53,702 nt of DNA from positions 1-53,702 of the forward strand of contig JAJBUA010000010.1 of the NCBI GenBank assembly GCA_020860565.1. The letters run 5' to 3'. The stretch is from Clostridiales bacterium. GTDB lineage: Bacteria; Bacillota; Clostridia; Lachnospirales; Lachnospiraceae. Positions 26,689-34,729 of this stretch are shown here, piece after piece. Under the pieces are notes generated by a model. The model had not been told where the DNA came from, searched no databases, and was given only the letters and a program-made list of their open reading frames with translations. A program made the translations under genes and the position numbers. Every line of letters begins with the position of its first letter. Position 1 is the stretch's first letter.

Positions 26689-26718
26689 TTGACAGATTGG
26701 TGGCAGGCGTGCTATTAT
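26689..26718 (+). promoter_or_regulatory. Promoter of the larC leader
   Basis: TTGACA at 26689-26694 and TATTAT at 26713-26718, 18-bp spacer. Predicted start near 26725. Confidence 0.7.
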
Positions 26719-26724
26719 GAGACA

Positions 26725-26904
26725 TATCTGGTAAAATCCCTGGAACAGGATAGACGAATCATCAGGAAGATGATTATTGGCTCAGAAGAGCAGTGGTTTT
26801 GTATTTGCGGATGAATGATAAATATTGAAATAAGGTTTTTAGAGTTGCCGTGAAGGTAATTTTCCTCTTTTGAAAAGAGAGAGATTATTTTCACGGCCTT
26901 TTTT
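26725..26904 (+). promoter_or_regulatory. Leader RNA copy B upstream of larC
   Basis: Hairpin 1 is AATCATC-AGGAA-GATGATT (26757-26775); its core ATCAGGAAGATG is identical to leader A. Hairpin 2 is GGCTCAGAAGAGCA (26779-26792), also identical. About 60 nt later comes the shared 23-nt terminator start (26852-26874). The stems differ in sequence but stay paired, while the loops AGGAA and AGAA are unchanged, as expected of a conserved RNA fold. Confidence 0.7.
26847..26904 (+). terminator. Intrinsic terminator of leader B
   Basis: GCCGTGAA (from 26847) pairs with TTCACGGC (ending 26897), with a long inner helix, followed by a T run. It lies between the larC promoter and larC. Confidence 0.8.
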
Positions 26905-26949
26905 AGAAATAGAAACTATGAGCAATGTGATAGCAGGAGGAAAAATTTC

Positions 26950-28416
26950 ATGAAAAAGAAAAATCAGTTATATTTAGAATGTTACACCGGTATCAGCGGA
27001 GATATGACCGTGGCGGCGCTTCTGGATCTGGGTGCAGATGAGCGGACACTGAGGGAATCTCTTGCCAGCCTGCCGGTTGACGGATTTGAAATAAAGATCA
27101 GCCGGGTTAAGAAGTCAGGCCTGGACGCTTGCGATTTCAACGTGATTCTTGACCATGTGCATGAAAATCATGATCATGATATGGAATATCTGCACGGGGC
27201 ATCCCAACATCATGAGGGTGACCATCACCATGAAGATGACCATCATCACGAGGGCGATCATTACCATGAGGACGACCATCATCATAATATTGCAGCGGAG
27301 AGTAATCCTGGCTGTGAGGAAATCCACAGCCATCACCATGACGAGTCTCACAGCCATAACCACAGTCACGCCCATCATCATGAGCATCGGGGAATGCGTG
27401 AGATCCGCGAGATTATCGGGCAGTCTGCGATCTCTGACCATGCAAAGGAAATCGCACTCCGGATTTTTGAAATTCTGGGGGAAGCAGAGGCGAAGGCTCA
27501 TGGGGAAACGTTGGAAACCGTACATTTTCACGAGGTTGGTGCGGTCGATTCGATTGTAGATATTGTGGCCGCGGCGGTTTGCCTGGATAATCTGGGGATC
27601 GACGAGGTGATTGTGCCGTTTCTCTGCGAGGGCGGCGGGACGATCCGCTGCGCACATGGGATCCTGCCGGTACCGGTCCCTGCAGTGGCAAATATTGTGG
27701 CGGCGCATGGCCTGAAGCTTTGCTTGACTGGTGAGGAGGCAGAGTATGTGACTCCAACCGGTGCCGCGATTGCAGCAGCGGTACGGACATCGGATCGCCT
27801 GCCAGAAGAGTTTACGGTAGAGCGAATTGGTCTGGGAGCGGGAAAGCGGAATTATCAGCGGCCGGGATTGCTGCGGGCAATGCTGATTCAGGAAGTTTCA
27901 GGCGAAACAGATGACAGTAACGACAATGATAACAAGGGTAACGCTGTGATTTGGAAACTGGAGAGCAATATCGATGACACAAACGGAGAGAATTTTGGCT
28001 ATGTGATGGAGAAGCTTCTGGAAGCCGGTGCGAGAGATGTGTTTTATAGTCCGGTTTATATGAAGAAGAACCGGCCGGCGTATATGCTGAGTGTCCTTTG
28101 CATGGAAAAAGACATCGAGGTTATGGAACATATTATCTTCCGTGAGACGACGACGATCGGGATCCGGCGGTGCCGGATGGAGCGGACAGTTCTTGATCGG
28201 CGGATTGAGACGGTACAGACGCCGCTTGGCGAAGCGACGGTTAAAATTTGCAAGTTGCCTCGGGCGCAATCTGACCTGGCAGGGGAATCGGAAATAAAAG
28301 AAGAAGTACGCTGCTATCCGGAATATGAGAGTGTTGTGCAGTTGTGCAGGGAGTGTGGCAGATCTTACCGGGAAGTGTATGATATCGTGTGTCAGACATA
28401 TCGGGATAAAAATTAA
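26950..28416 (+). CDS. larC: LarC, nickel insertion protein for the nickel-pincer cofactor
   Basis: A 488-residue protein of the LarC family, which installs nickel into the pyridinium bis-thiocarboxylate mononucleotide to give the nickel-pincer cofactor. It opens with LYLECYTGISGDM. Residues about 68-150 form a His/Asp/Glu-rich insertion with about 30 histidines, probably a nickel store. The segments TVHFHEVGAVDSIVD and YVTPTGAAI follow. The C-terminal domain (from about residue 330, ESNIDDTNGE) is in the same frame, unlike the L. plantarum gene, where larC1 and larC2 are joined by frameshifting. The gene has GGAGG before the ATG. No larA, larB or larE lies in the window. Confidence 0.9.
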   Translation: MKKKNQLYLECYTGISGDMTVAALLDLGADERTLRESLASLPVDGFEIKISRVKKSGLDACDFNVILDHVHENHDHDMEYLHGASQHHEGDHHHEDDHHHEGDHYHEDDHHHNIAAESNPGCEEIHSHHHDESHSHNHSHAHHHEHRGMREIREIIGQSAISDHAKEIALRIFEILGEAEAKAHGETLETVHFHEVGAVDSIVDIVAAAVCLDNLGIDEVIVPFLCEGGGTIRCAHGILPVPVPAVANIVAAHGLKLCLTGEEAEYVTPTGAAIAAAVRTSDRLPEEFTVERIGLGAGKRNYQRPGLLRAMLIQEVSGETDDSNDNDNKGNAVIWKLESNIDDTNGENFGYVMEKLLEAGARDVFYSPVYMKKNRPAYMLSVLCMEKDIEVMEHIIFRETTTIGIRRCRMERTVLDRRIETVQTPLGEATVKICKLPRAQSDLAGESEIKEEVRCYPEYESVVQLCRECGRSYREVYDIVCQTYRDKN

Positions 28417-28449
28417 TCTGGGACGGGAGGATACACGGATATCTTTCTA

Positions 28450-28498
28450 CAAAAAATAAACCCCACAGCCGACACCATCAACAGTTGTCGGCTGTGGG
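28450..28498 (-). terminator. Terminator between larC and hsp20, mainly for hsp20
   Basis: CCCACAGCCGACA (28462-28474) pairs perfectly with TGTCGGCTGTGGG (28486-28498). On the minus strand it is followed by GTTTATTTTTTG, so it chiefly ends the hsp20 message; it may also stop larC transcription. Confidence 0.8.
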
Positions 28499-28622
28499 AA
28501 GTTAGGGGGGAGATATATATAAACGCCTCGTTTTATCATTCGTCTTTCTATCGTATGAGAACATCATCCGGCGGCAATGATATTCTTCTTATCGTCTGCA
28601 AATGTTTCTGATGCTACTGAGA

Positions 28623-29069
28623 TTACTCAATCGCAATGTAATGATTTTCTTCGACAACAGGCTGCTGCACTTTCTTTGGGATGCTCATCAAAAGAGTACC
28701 ATTCTCAAACTTCGCCTTGATATCTTCCTGTTTCACATCGTCGCCCACGTAGAAGGATCTGCTGAACGAGCCGACATAACGCTCGCGGCGGATGTATTTG
28801 CCGTTATCGTCCTTTTCATCGTTGTCGGAGTTGCTGGAAGCGGCAATGGTAAGGTAGCCATCCTTCAACTCAGCCTTGACATTCTCTTTCTTAATTCCCG
28901 GAAGATTCATCGTGATCTCGTAGTCGGAATCGTTTTCCTTTACGTCTGTCCGCATCATTTCTGCTGTGTTGGCGTTAGAAGCGTACGCAACGGTTCTGAG
29001 CGGATTGAAAAATGCATCATTGAAAAACTCATCCCATAAATTTTCTCCATAAATACTCGGTCTTAACAT
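28623..29069 (-). CDS. hsp20: Hsp20/alpha-crystallin small heat shock protein
   Basis: A 148-residue holdase chaperone. The alpha-crystallin domain spans about residues 38-138 (DYEITMNLPGIKKENVKAEL, then the A-x-x-x-n-G-x-L motif as FENGTLLMSIPKK). The N-terminus MLRPSIYGENLWDEFF is typical of clostridial Hsp18/Hsp20. AAAGGAG precedes the ATG. The upstream CIRCE element indicates HrcA repression and heat induction. It is monocistronic and convergent with larC. Confidence 0.95.
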   Translation of the reverse strand: MLRPSIYGENLWDEFFNDAFFNPLRTVAYASNANTAEMMRTDVKENDSDYEITMNLPGIKKENVKAELKDGYLTIAASSNSDNDEKDDNGKYIRRERYVGSFSRSFYVGDDVKQEDIKAKFENGTLLMSIPKKVQQPVVEENHYIAIE

Positions 29070-29154
29070 AATTCATCGCTCCTTTGCTGAAATAATATAT
29101 TTGGAAAGCGGAAGGCGGTGATTGATTTGTCATCTCTTTCTTTGTTCTATATGT

Positions 29155-29183
29155 GTTATAACACACATTATTAGCACTGTCAA
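29155..29183 (-). promoter_or_regulatory. Sigma-A promoter of hsp20
   Basis: On the minus strand TTGACA (29183-29178) and TATAAC (29160-29155) are 17 bp apart. The -35 box lies inside the CIRCE operator. Confidence 0.8.
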
Positions 29184-29197
29184 GAGGCGAGTGCTAA
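29171..29197. promoter_or_regulatory. CIRCE operator (HrcA binding site)
   Basis: TTAGCACTG-N9-GAGTGCTAA matches the CIRCE consensus TTAGCACTC-N9-GAGTGCTAA at all but one position. It overlaps the hsp20 -35 box, so HrcA would block polymerase. The rest of 29198-29425 holds nothing recognisable. Confidence 0.9.
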
Positions 29198-29425
29198 TTT
29201 AATTGTGAACTTTTTGTGAACATCATGCCGCAGATATTCGTGTGGGAGACAGTTTGATTTCAGAAAAGCAAAGGTGCGCATTTATCGAGGGTTTCCATTA
29301 CGTGATATGGATGTGAGAAAATGCTACCACTATAATTAAGATTTGGCGCTGACTTTTCCCTGCCGAATCTTTATACTGAGCAGCAGAAAAGGAAATACCC
29401 AGCAGGAAAATTACTTTTCTTAAAC

Positions 29426-29890
29426 ATGTCGAGCAGGAATGGCAGGCCGGAACTCGTAAGTCTGCTGCAGTATATGAAGAATACGACATTAGACAATCCT
29501 GATATTACCTGCAAAGACGAGCGCATTCTTGATGTGGATCGTGTAGTAAAAGAAGTAAAGCAGTCAGAAGAATGGGAGGCTGTCAGAATGAGCATTTTAT
29601 CAAGAGGGTTTGAATTAGGTAAAGCGGAAGGCAGAAAAGTAGGAGAGGCCGAAGGAAGAGCTGAGGGAAGAGCTGAAGGAAAGATTGAGGGACGATTGGA
29701 AGGGCAGATTGCGGCTCGTGGGGATATGATTCTGGAATTGTTAGAAGAATACGGATCAATCCCGGAAACGGTTCGTAATCGGATCAGAAACGAAAAAGAT
29801 ATGGAGATTTTAAAGGTCTGGAGCAAAATAGCGGCGAAATCGGTATCTGTAGATGATTTTATTAAGAGGATTGGAGAGGAATCCTGTTAG
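29426..29890 (+). pseudogene. Truncated Rpn/PDDEXK-type nuclease (transposase-like) gene
   Basis: 154 codons match the C-terminal half of Rpn-family recombination-promoting nucleases: ELVSLLQYMKNTT, VDRVVKEVKQSEEWEAVRM, and a repetitive charged helix GKAEGRKVGEAEGRAEGRAEG. The N-terminal PD-(D/E)xK catalytic domain is absent and the upstream DNA does not encode it in any frame. No ribosome binding site precedes the ATG. Probably a dead fragment. Confidence 0.65.
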
Positions 29891-29901
29891 CGATAAGAAA
29901 A

Positions 29902-29942
29902 AACGGCAGATTGTCACGACTTTGTGGCGATCTGCCGGTTTC
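29902..29942. terminator. Probable bidirectional terminator
   Basis: AACGGCAGAT pairs with ATCTGCCGGTT with one bulged base. T or A runs lie on both sides. It lies between the Rpn remnant and the convergent small gene. Confidence 0.5.
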
Positions 29943-29966
29943 AGACTATGTATGGTATTCCTTTCA

Positions 29967-30206
29967 TCAATCCAGATAATTGCCTACCGGACTGTTATTA
30001 TACTGCTTGATGACCTTCAGCATGATGGAGCCGTCCGGCTCATCGGTCTGGTCAACGATTTTATACTGCGTATGGTTACGGTCAAGCGTCTTTTTGTAGT
30101 GCTCGACTTCCTCATGGACAAGTTTTACAGCATAATCATGGCCAAGGTCTTCTTTCAGCATAAAATGCAGTGTCTGGCAAATGCAGGCAGCTTTTACTCG
30201 TTTCAT
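29967..30206 (-). CDS. Small conserved protein of unknown function
   Basis: A 79-residue soluble protein starting MKRVKAACICQTLHF and rich in charged residues (HEEVEHYKKTLDR); it ends NSPVGNYLD. It has a perfect ribosome binding site AGGAGGTG 6 nt from the ATG. I believe similar proteins occur in other Lachnospiraceae, but no domain name comes to mind. Cys and His residues are present (CIC, HF, GH, HEE, EH), without a clear metal-site pattern. Confidence 0.65.
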   Translation of the reverse strand: MKRVKAACICQTLHFMLKEDLGHDYAVKLVHEEVEHYKKTLDRNHTQYKIVDQTDEPDGSIMLKVIKQYNNSPVGNYLD

Positions 30207-30412
30207 CTTTACACCTCCTGGGAAACTATACCTTCTGTTGCAGAGAGTTATGAAGATTGAGCTTAGCTATGAAGTAATAGTAATGAGACATGTGTCTGAC
30301 AATAAGATATACGGCGCAAAAATGAGCACCGTATATGATGAATCACAAGCACAATTTTCAATAAACTCTGTTATTTCAATTTTACAGGTTTTAATCAAAA
30401 AAATCAAAAGAC
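30207..30412. other. Intergenic stretch
   Basis: Nothing convincing is visible apart from the ribosome binding site of the 79-residue gene and an AT-rich stretch. An open frame around 30250-30432 has no supporting signal. Confidence 0.4.
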
Positions 30413-30453
30413 AAAATCCCCAAATTTTCTGACAACAGAATTTGGGGATTTTT
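30413..30453. terminator. Bidirectional terminator downstream of the antiporter
   Basis: AAATCCCCAAATT pairs with AATTTGGGGATTT. A run of A before and T after the stem makes it usable from both strands, chiefly the antiporter message. Confidence 0.75.
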
Positions 30454-30466
30454 ACCAGTCTGAGCG

Positions 30467-31753
30467 TTAATGGAGAGCTGCCTTCCGTGATCCGTTGATC
30501 ACACGCTCGCTGTCCGGATTTTCCGTAGCAATCTCACCGGCAGCGATCAGAGAACGCTTGGTGAGTGTCGGTCCGATCATCTCGTAGACGAGTACGGAGA
30601 AGAGCACTACATTACGGACAATCGCGCCATCGGACAGATTGGCAGCGGTAACTGCCATCCCGAGGGCCACGCCGGCCTGCGGCAGCAGGGTGATTCCCAG
30701 ATGATCGGTAACCTTCTTTTCACATCCGGTTGCCCGGCAGCTGATGTAGGCGCCGGAGATCTTGCCGATCGATCGGAACAGGATGTAGACGATACCGATG
30801 GTCAGAACCAGCGGATTTTTCAGCACAACCAGATCAAGCTCTGCGCCGGAGATGATGAAAAACAATACATTGATCGGCGCGGTCCACTGATCGACGCGAT
30901 TCATCAATTCTTCTGAAGTCTCACAGATGTTGCAGAAGACGGTACCGGTCATCATACATACCAGTAACAATGAGAAACTGATATGCACGCCGGCGATAGT
31001 ATACTCGGTCATCGAGACGCCGACCATCAGCAGTACGAACGCGACAGAGACGGCGATCCTTTTTTCTCTGGAGTGATAGTATTTCTCGATGAAATTCATA
31101 AAAAGACCGGCGATTGCGCCAATCAACAGCGAGAAGACGATTTCAAGCAGTGGCTCTACTACGACACTGATTACGCTGACACTTCCCTGTTCCAGTGCGT
31201 TTGCGATTCCGTAAGAAGCAGCAAACAGGATTAATCCGACTGCGTCGTCGATTGCGACGACCATCAGCAGCAGATGGGTCAGAAGACCGTGCGCCCTGTA
31301 CTGTTTGACAACCATCAGAGTTGCCGCCGGAGCTGTCGCCGCAGCGATTGCGCCGAGGGTAATCGCGGATGACAGCGAGATGATATCCGGACGCAGATAA
31401 TGGAGCGCACAAAGCGCAATATCAACGACGGCAGTCGTAATTACCGCCTGAAAAATGCCGACGATGATGGCCTGACGTCCCATACTCTTTAACTGCGTCA
31501 GACGGAATTCATTTCCGATCGTAAACGCGATAAATCCCAGTGCGACCTGGGACACCATACCGTATCTCTCAACGGTTTCCATGCTTTCAAATCCAACATA
31601 GGGAATATGCAGCACGCCCAGCGCGTAAGGCCCCAGCAGCAATCCGGTAATCAGATAGCCCGTAACGGCGGGAAGATGAAATAACTTCGCAGCGCGGGAC
31701 ATCAGAAGACCTGCCAGCAAAGCTGTTGATAAACAAATCAGAATTTCTACCAT
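30467..31753 (-). CDS. CPA-type cation/proton antiporter
   Basis: A 428-residue membrane protein with about twelve hydrophobic segments, of the Na+/H+ exchanger (KefB/NhaS-like, PF00999) type. Visible features are AVTGYLITGLLLGPYALG near residue 30, ITLGAIAAATAPAATLMV near 130 and VVAIDDAVGLILFA near 165, the last holding the paired aspartates typical of the ion site. There is no C-terminal TrkA-N domain. It has its own promoter with a leader of about 90 nt. The transported ion (Na+ or K+) cannot be told from sequence. Confidence 0.85.
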   Translation of the reverse strand: MVEILICLSTALLAGLLMSRAAKLFHLPAVTGYLITGLLLGPYALGVLHIPYVGFESMETVERYGMVSQVALGFIAFTIGNEFRLTQLKSMGRQAIIVGIFQAVITTAVVDIALCALHYLRPDIISLSSAITLGAIAAATAPAATLMVVKQYRAHGLLTHLLLMVVAIDDAVGLILFAASYGIANALEQGSVSVISVVVEPLLEIVFSLLIGAIAGLFMNFIEKYYHSREKRIAVSVAFVLLMVGVSMTEYTIAGVHISFSLLLVCMMTGTVFCNICETSEELMNRVDQWTAPINVLFFIISGAELDLVVLKNPLVLTIGIVYILFRSIGKISGAYISCRATGCEKKVTDHLGITLLPQAGVALGMAVTAANLSDGAIVRNVVLFSVLVYEMIGPTLTKRSLIAAGEIATENPDSERVINGSRKAALH

Positions 31754-31849
31754 AATTTATAACCTTACTTTCTGCTATGGATATCCGCCAACAGAACCGC
31801 AAGCGGTCAGGAAATCCGAGCGTTTTCAATTCTTTTTTTAGCAGAATAT

Positions 31850-31878
31850 GTTATAATACCAGACAACTTTAAATTCAA
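31850..31878 (-). promoter_or_regulatory. Promoter of the antiporter gene
   Basis: On the minus strand TTGAAT (31878-31873) and TATAAC (31855-31850) are 17 bp apart. Confidence 0.65.
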
Positions 31879-32095
31879 GTTTAAAATAAAACAAAAATTA
31901 AAGCTATTGTCACGAAATTATGTTCAAAAGTGAGGATGACAGAAATTTGGGAGGATATTTTTCCCGGAATGTTAAAAATTTTACAAAGAAAAACAGGCAT
32001 TTTTACAAGTAACATTGCGGCGGATGGTATATCCGAGAAATGTTTCGGATATATGGATAAAGACAGGTGGAAAGGAATGGGATTTCAACTGGATA

Positions 32096-32124
32096 TTTCC
32101 TGTAAAGGGAAATTGTGATACAAT
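32096..32124 (+). promoter_or_regulatory. Extended -10 promoter of tex
   Basis: TGATACAAT at 32116-32124 is an extended -10 element. A weak -35 TTTCCT lies 17 bp before the hexamer. Confidence 0.5.
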
Positions 32125-32189
32125 GAGCGAAAGTGAGGAAAGAACATGCTAAAAAGGCATGATTATAGAATAAAGGCAGAGAGATCATT

Positions 32190-34331
32190 ATGGACATTTT
32201 ACAGAGACTGACAGAAGAATTACAGGTAAAGAAATGGCAGGTGGAGGCCGCGGTAAAGCTGATCGACGAGGGGAATACGATTCCGTTTATCTCCCGTTAC
32301 CGCAAGGAGGCGACAGGAGCGTTAAATGATGAGCAACTGCGAAAGCTGGACGAGCGTTTGACCTATCTGCGCAATCTGGAAGAAAAGAAAGTTCAGGTGC
32401 TCTCGGCGATTGAGGAGCAGGGTAAACTTACCGATGAACTGCGTACACAGATCGAGGCGGCGGAGACGCAGGTGGCGGTCGACGATCTGTACCGGCCATA
32501 TCGTCCGAAGCGCAGGACGCGCGCGACGATGGCGAAAGAGAAAGGCCTGGAGGGCCTGGCCAATATCATCCTGCTGCAGATGACGAAGCGCCCGCTTGCG
32601 GAGGAGGCAGCCGCATATCTGTCTGAGAAGAAGGAAGTATCGAATGCGGAGGAGGCGCTTGCGGGCGCGAGGGATATCATCGCGGAAGTGATTTCTGATG
32701 AGGCGGCTTACCGGACGCGCATCCGGGAGATGACGCTGCGGGAGGGTCAGATCACCTCGGAGGCAAAGGATGAGAAGCAGGAATCAGTCTATGAGACTTA
32801 TTATCATTTCTCACAGCCGGTCAGTAAGATGGCCGGGCACCGCACCCTGGCTCTGAATCGTGGAGAAAAGGAAAAATTCCTGACGGTGAAGATTGAGGCG
32901 CCGACGGAGAAAATCCTGTCCTGGCTCGAACGACAGGTCATTCGGAAAAATAACCCGAATACGACGCCGGCGCTGCGGGAGACGATCGCGGACAGTTATG
33001 CGCGTCTGATCGCTCCGGCCATCGAACGGGAGATCCGTAATCTTCTGACGGAGCAGGCCGAGGAAGGTTCGATCAGCGTATTTGGTAAGAATCTGGAGCA
33101 GCTGCTCATGCAGCCGCCGATCGCAGGACAGACAGTGCTTGGCTGGGATCCCGGCTATCGCAACGGCTGCAAGCTGGCCGTCGTGGATCCCACCGGGAAA
33201 GTGCTGGACGCCCTTGTGGTCTATCCGACCGCACCGCGTAATCAGGTGAAAGAAACAAAGGCGACGGTGAAAAAACTGATTGAGAAATATCACATTACAC
33301 TGGTTTCACTGGGGAATGGGACGGCGTCGCGCGAATCCGAGCAGATCCTTGTGGAACTTTTGAAAGAGATCCCGCAGAAGGTGCAGTATGTGATCGTCAG
33401 TGAATCGGGGGCGTCGATCTACTCCGCGAGCAAGCTGGCTTCGGAGGAGTTCCCGGATCTGGACGTCGGACAGCGCAGCGCGGCGTCGATCGCCAGAAGA
33501 CTGCAGGATCCGCTGGCGGAGATGGTAAAGATCGATCCGAAATCGATCGGCGTGGGACAGTATCAGTATGACATGAATCAGAAACGGCTGGGAGAAGCGC
33601 TGGGAAGCGTGGTCGAGGACGTGGTAAACCGGGTTGGCGTGGATTTGAATACGGCGTCCGCGCCGTTGCTGGAATATATCTCCGGCATTACAAAGACGCT
33701 CGCGAAAAATATTGTGTCTTATCGGGAGGCGAACGGCCGTTTTACTGATCGCAGACAGCTGTTAAAAGTGCCGAAGCTGGGACCCAAGGCTTACGAGCAG
33801 TGCGCTGGTTTCCTGCGCATCACTGGAGGAAAAAATCCTCTGGATGCTACGAGTGTGCATCCGGAGAGTTACGGGGCGGCGACAAAGCTGCTGCAAAGCC
33901 TTGGTTATGCACCGGAGGATATCGCGAAAGGCGGGCTGCGCGGCATTACCGGCAAAGTGACACAGCCAAAGCAGACGGCGGAGGCACTGGGTATCGGAGA
34001 ACTGACTTTAAAAGACATCCTGCAGGAGCTGGAGAAGCCGGCCCGCGATCCGCGTGACGAGATGCCGCGTCCGATCCTGCGCAGCGACGTGCTTGGTATC
34101 GAGGATCTGAAACCGGGCATGGCGCTTAAGGGGACAGTTCGCAATATCATTGATTTCGGCGCGTTTGTGGACATCGGCGTACATCAGGACGGACTGGTAC
34201 ATATCTCACAGATGTCAGACCGTTATATTAAACATCCGCTTGAGGTTGTGAAGGTGGGAGATGTGGTGGATGTGAAGGTGTTGAGTGTGGATGTGGGGAA
34301 GAAGAGAATCGCGTTGACGATGAAAAATTGA
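32190..34331 (+). CDS. tex: Tex-family RNA-binding transcription accessory protein
   Basis: A 713-residue protein of normal Tex length. In order: an N-terminal helical domain (PFISRYRKEATGALNDEQLR near residue 32), a YqgF/RNase H-like domain from about residue 318 (VLGWDPGYRNGCKLAVVDP), helix-hairpin-helix motifs (SGITKTLAKNIVSYREANG near 505) and a C-terminal S1 RNA-binding domain (GTVRNIIDFGAFVDIGVHQD near 650). Tex binds nucleic acid and affects transcription and stress survival. The gene is monocistronic. Confidence 0.96.
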   Translation: MDILQRLTEELQVKKWQVEAAVKLIDEGNTIPFISRYRKEATGALNDEQLRKLDERLTYLRNLEEKKVQVLSAIEEQGKLTDELRTQIEAAETQVAVDDLYRPYRPKRRTRATMAKEKGLEGLANIILLQMTKRPLAEEAAAYLSEKKEVSNAEEALAGARDIIAEVISDEAAYRTRIREMTLREGQITSEAKDEKQESVYETYYHFSQPVSKMAGHRTLALNRGEKEKFLTVKIEAPTEKILSWLERQVIRKNNPNTTPALRETIADSYARLIAPAIEREIRNLLTEQAEEGSISVFGKNLEQLLMQPPIAGQTVLGWDPGYRNGCKLAVVDPTGKVLDALVVYPTAPRNQVKETKATVKKLIEKYHITLVSLGNGTASRESEQILVELLKEIPQKVQYVIVSESGASIYSASKLASEEFPDLDVGQRSAASIARRLQDPLAEMVKIDPKSIGVGQYQYDMNQKRLGEALGSVVEDVVNRVGVDLNTASAPLLEYISGITKTLAKNIVSYREANGRFTDRRQLLKVPKLGPKAYEQCAGFLRITGGKNPLDATSVHPESYGAATKLLQSLGYAPEDIAKGGLRGITGKVTQPKQTAEALGIGELTLKDILQELEKPARDPRDEMPRPILRSDVLGIEDLKPGMALKGTVRNIIDFGAFVDIGVHQDGLVHISQMSDRYIKHPLEVVKVGDVVDVKVLSVDVGKKRIALTMKN

Positions 34332-34353
34332 GTAGAAGCTTACAACCGGAAAA

Positions 34354-34377
34354 TTCCCCGCCGGATGGCGGGGAATC
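34354..34377. terminator. Bidirectional terminator-like hairpin after tex
   Basis: ATTCCCCGCC pairs perfectly with GGCGGGGAAT around GGAT. On the minus strand TTTT follows, and on the plus strand a T run comes 13 nt later. Confidence 0.55.
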
Positions 34378-34389
34378 GGATGAGGGTTT

Positions 34390-34455
34390 TTATCGAATCT
34401 GGAGAGAAAAACTCCTGTAGTATTCTTCCAAAAGAGCGACTAATTTCTTTAACAT
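34390..34455 (-). CDS. Possible 21-residue amphipathic peptide
   Basis: The minus strand carries AAAGGAGG about 8 nt before an ATG, then 21 codons and TAA, encoding MLKKLVALLEEYYRSFSLQIR. The first half would form an amphipathic helix. A TATAAT on the same strand near 34523 and the hairpin at 34354-34377 would frame a short transcription unit. No family is recognised; it could be a leader or signalling peptide, or a chance frame with a good ribosome binding site. Confidence 0.4.
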   Translation of the reverse strand: MLKKLVALLEEYYRSFSLQIR

Positions 34456-34534
34456 AATAGATACCTCCTTTATAATTATCAATGTATGGTTCATCGGTGA
34501 AAAGATTTCTTTGTTCTGATTATAGGATAGCATA

Positions 34535-34563
34535 TTGACGCTACGACGTAAAATACATATAAT
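34535..34563 (+). promoter_or_regulatory. Sigma-A promoter of the LysR-type gene
   Basis: TTGACG at 34535-34540 and TATAAT at 34558-34563, 17-bp spacer. It gives a leader of about 160 nt that contains a 4-codon frame (MLLM, 34674-34688) behind GAGAGGAGAG. Confidence 0.75.
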
Positions 34564-34729
34564 AAAACCATTACGATACCTTTTGAGTATTATAGTTTTT
34601 GAAATGATGGGACCTGATAAGGTGTGAGAATATATTGTTGAAAAGGTGTTCGTACGTGAGAGGAGAGTCTGTCATGTTGTTGATGTAATTCAGTTGCGGT
34701 ATTAATCTGCTGTAAATAAAGGAGGCGTC

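Larger units (their letters stand above)
31754..32189. other. Divergent intergenic region of antiporter and tex genes
   Basis: Holds the antiporter leader with a small ACCGC/GCGGT hairpin, the antiporter promoter and the tex promoter. An open frame at 31930-32118 has no ribosome binding site or recognisable product. Confidence 0.5.

Noticed and set aside
27184-27375. Tandem short repeats suggesting CRISPR or a minisatellite
   Set aside because: They are the His/Asp-rich codons of larC (CATCAC, GAGGAC units); there are no unique spacers, and the frame is intact.
27115-27708. 197-codon Met/Val-rich open frame antisense to larC
   Set aside because: Its composition is the mirror of the His codons (CAT/ATG), and the sense frame is clearly coding.
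30250-30432. 60-codon plus-strand frame before the antiporter terminator
   Set aside because: No ribosome binding site, no recognisable family, and its end lies in the terminator.
31930-32118. 62-codon frame upstream of tex
   Set aside because: No ribosome binding site, and it overlaps the tex promoter.
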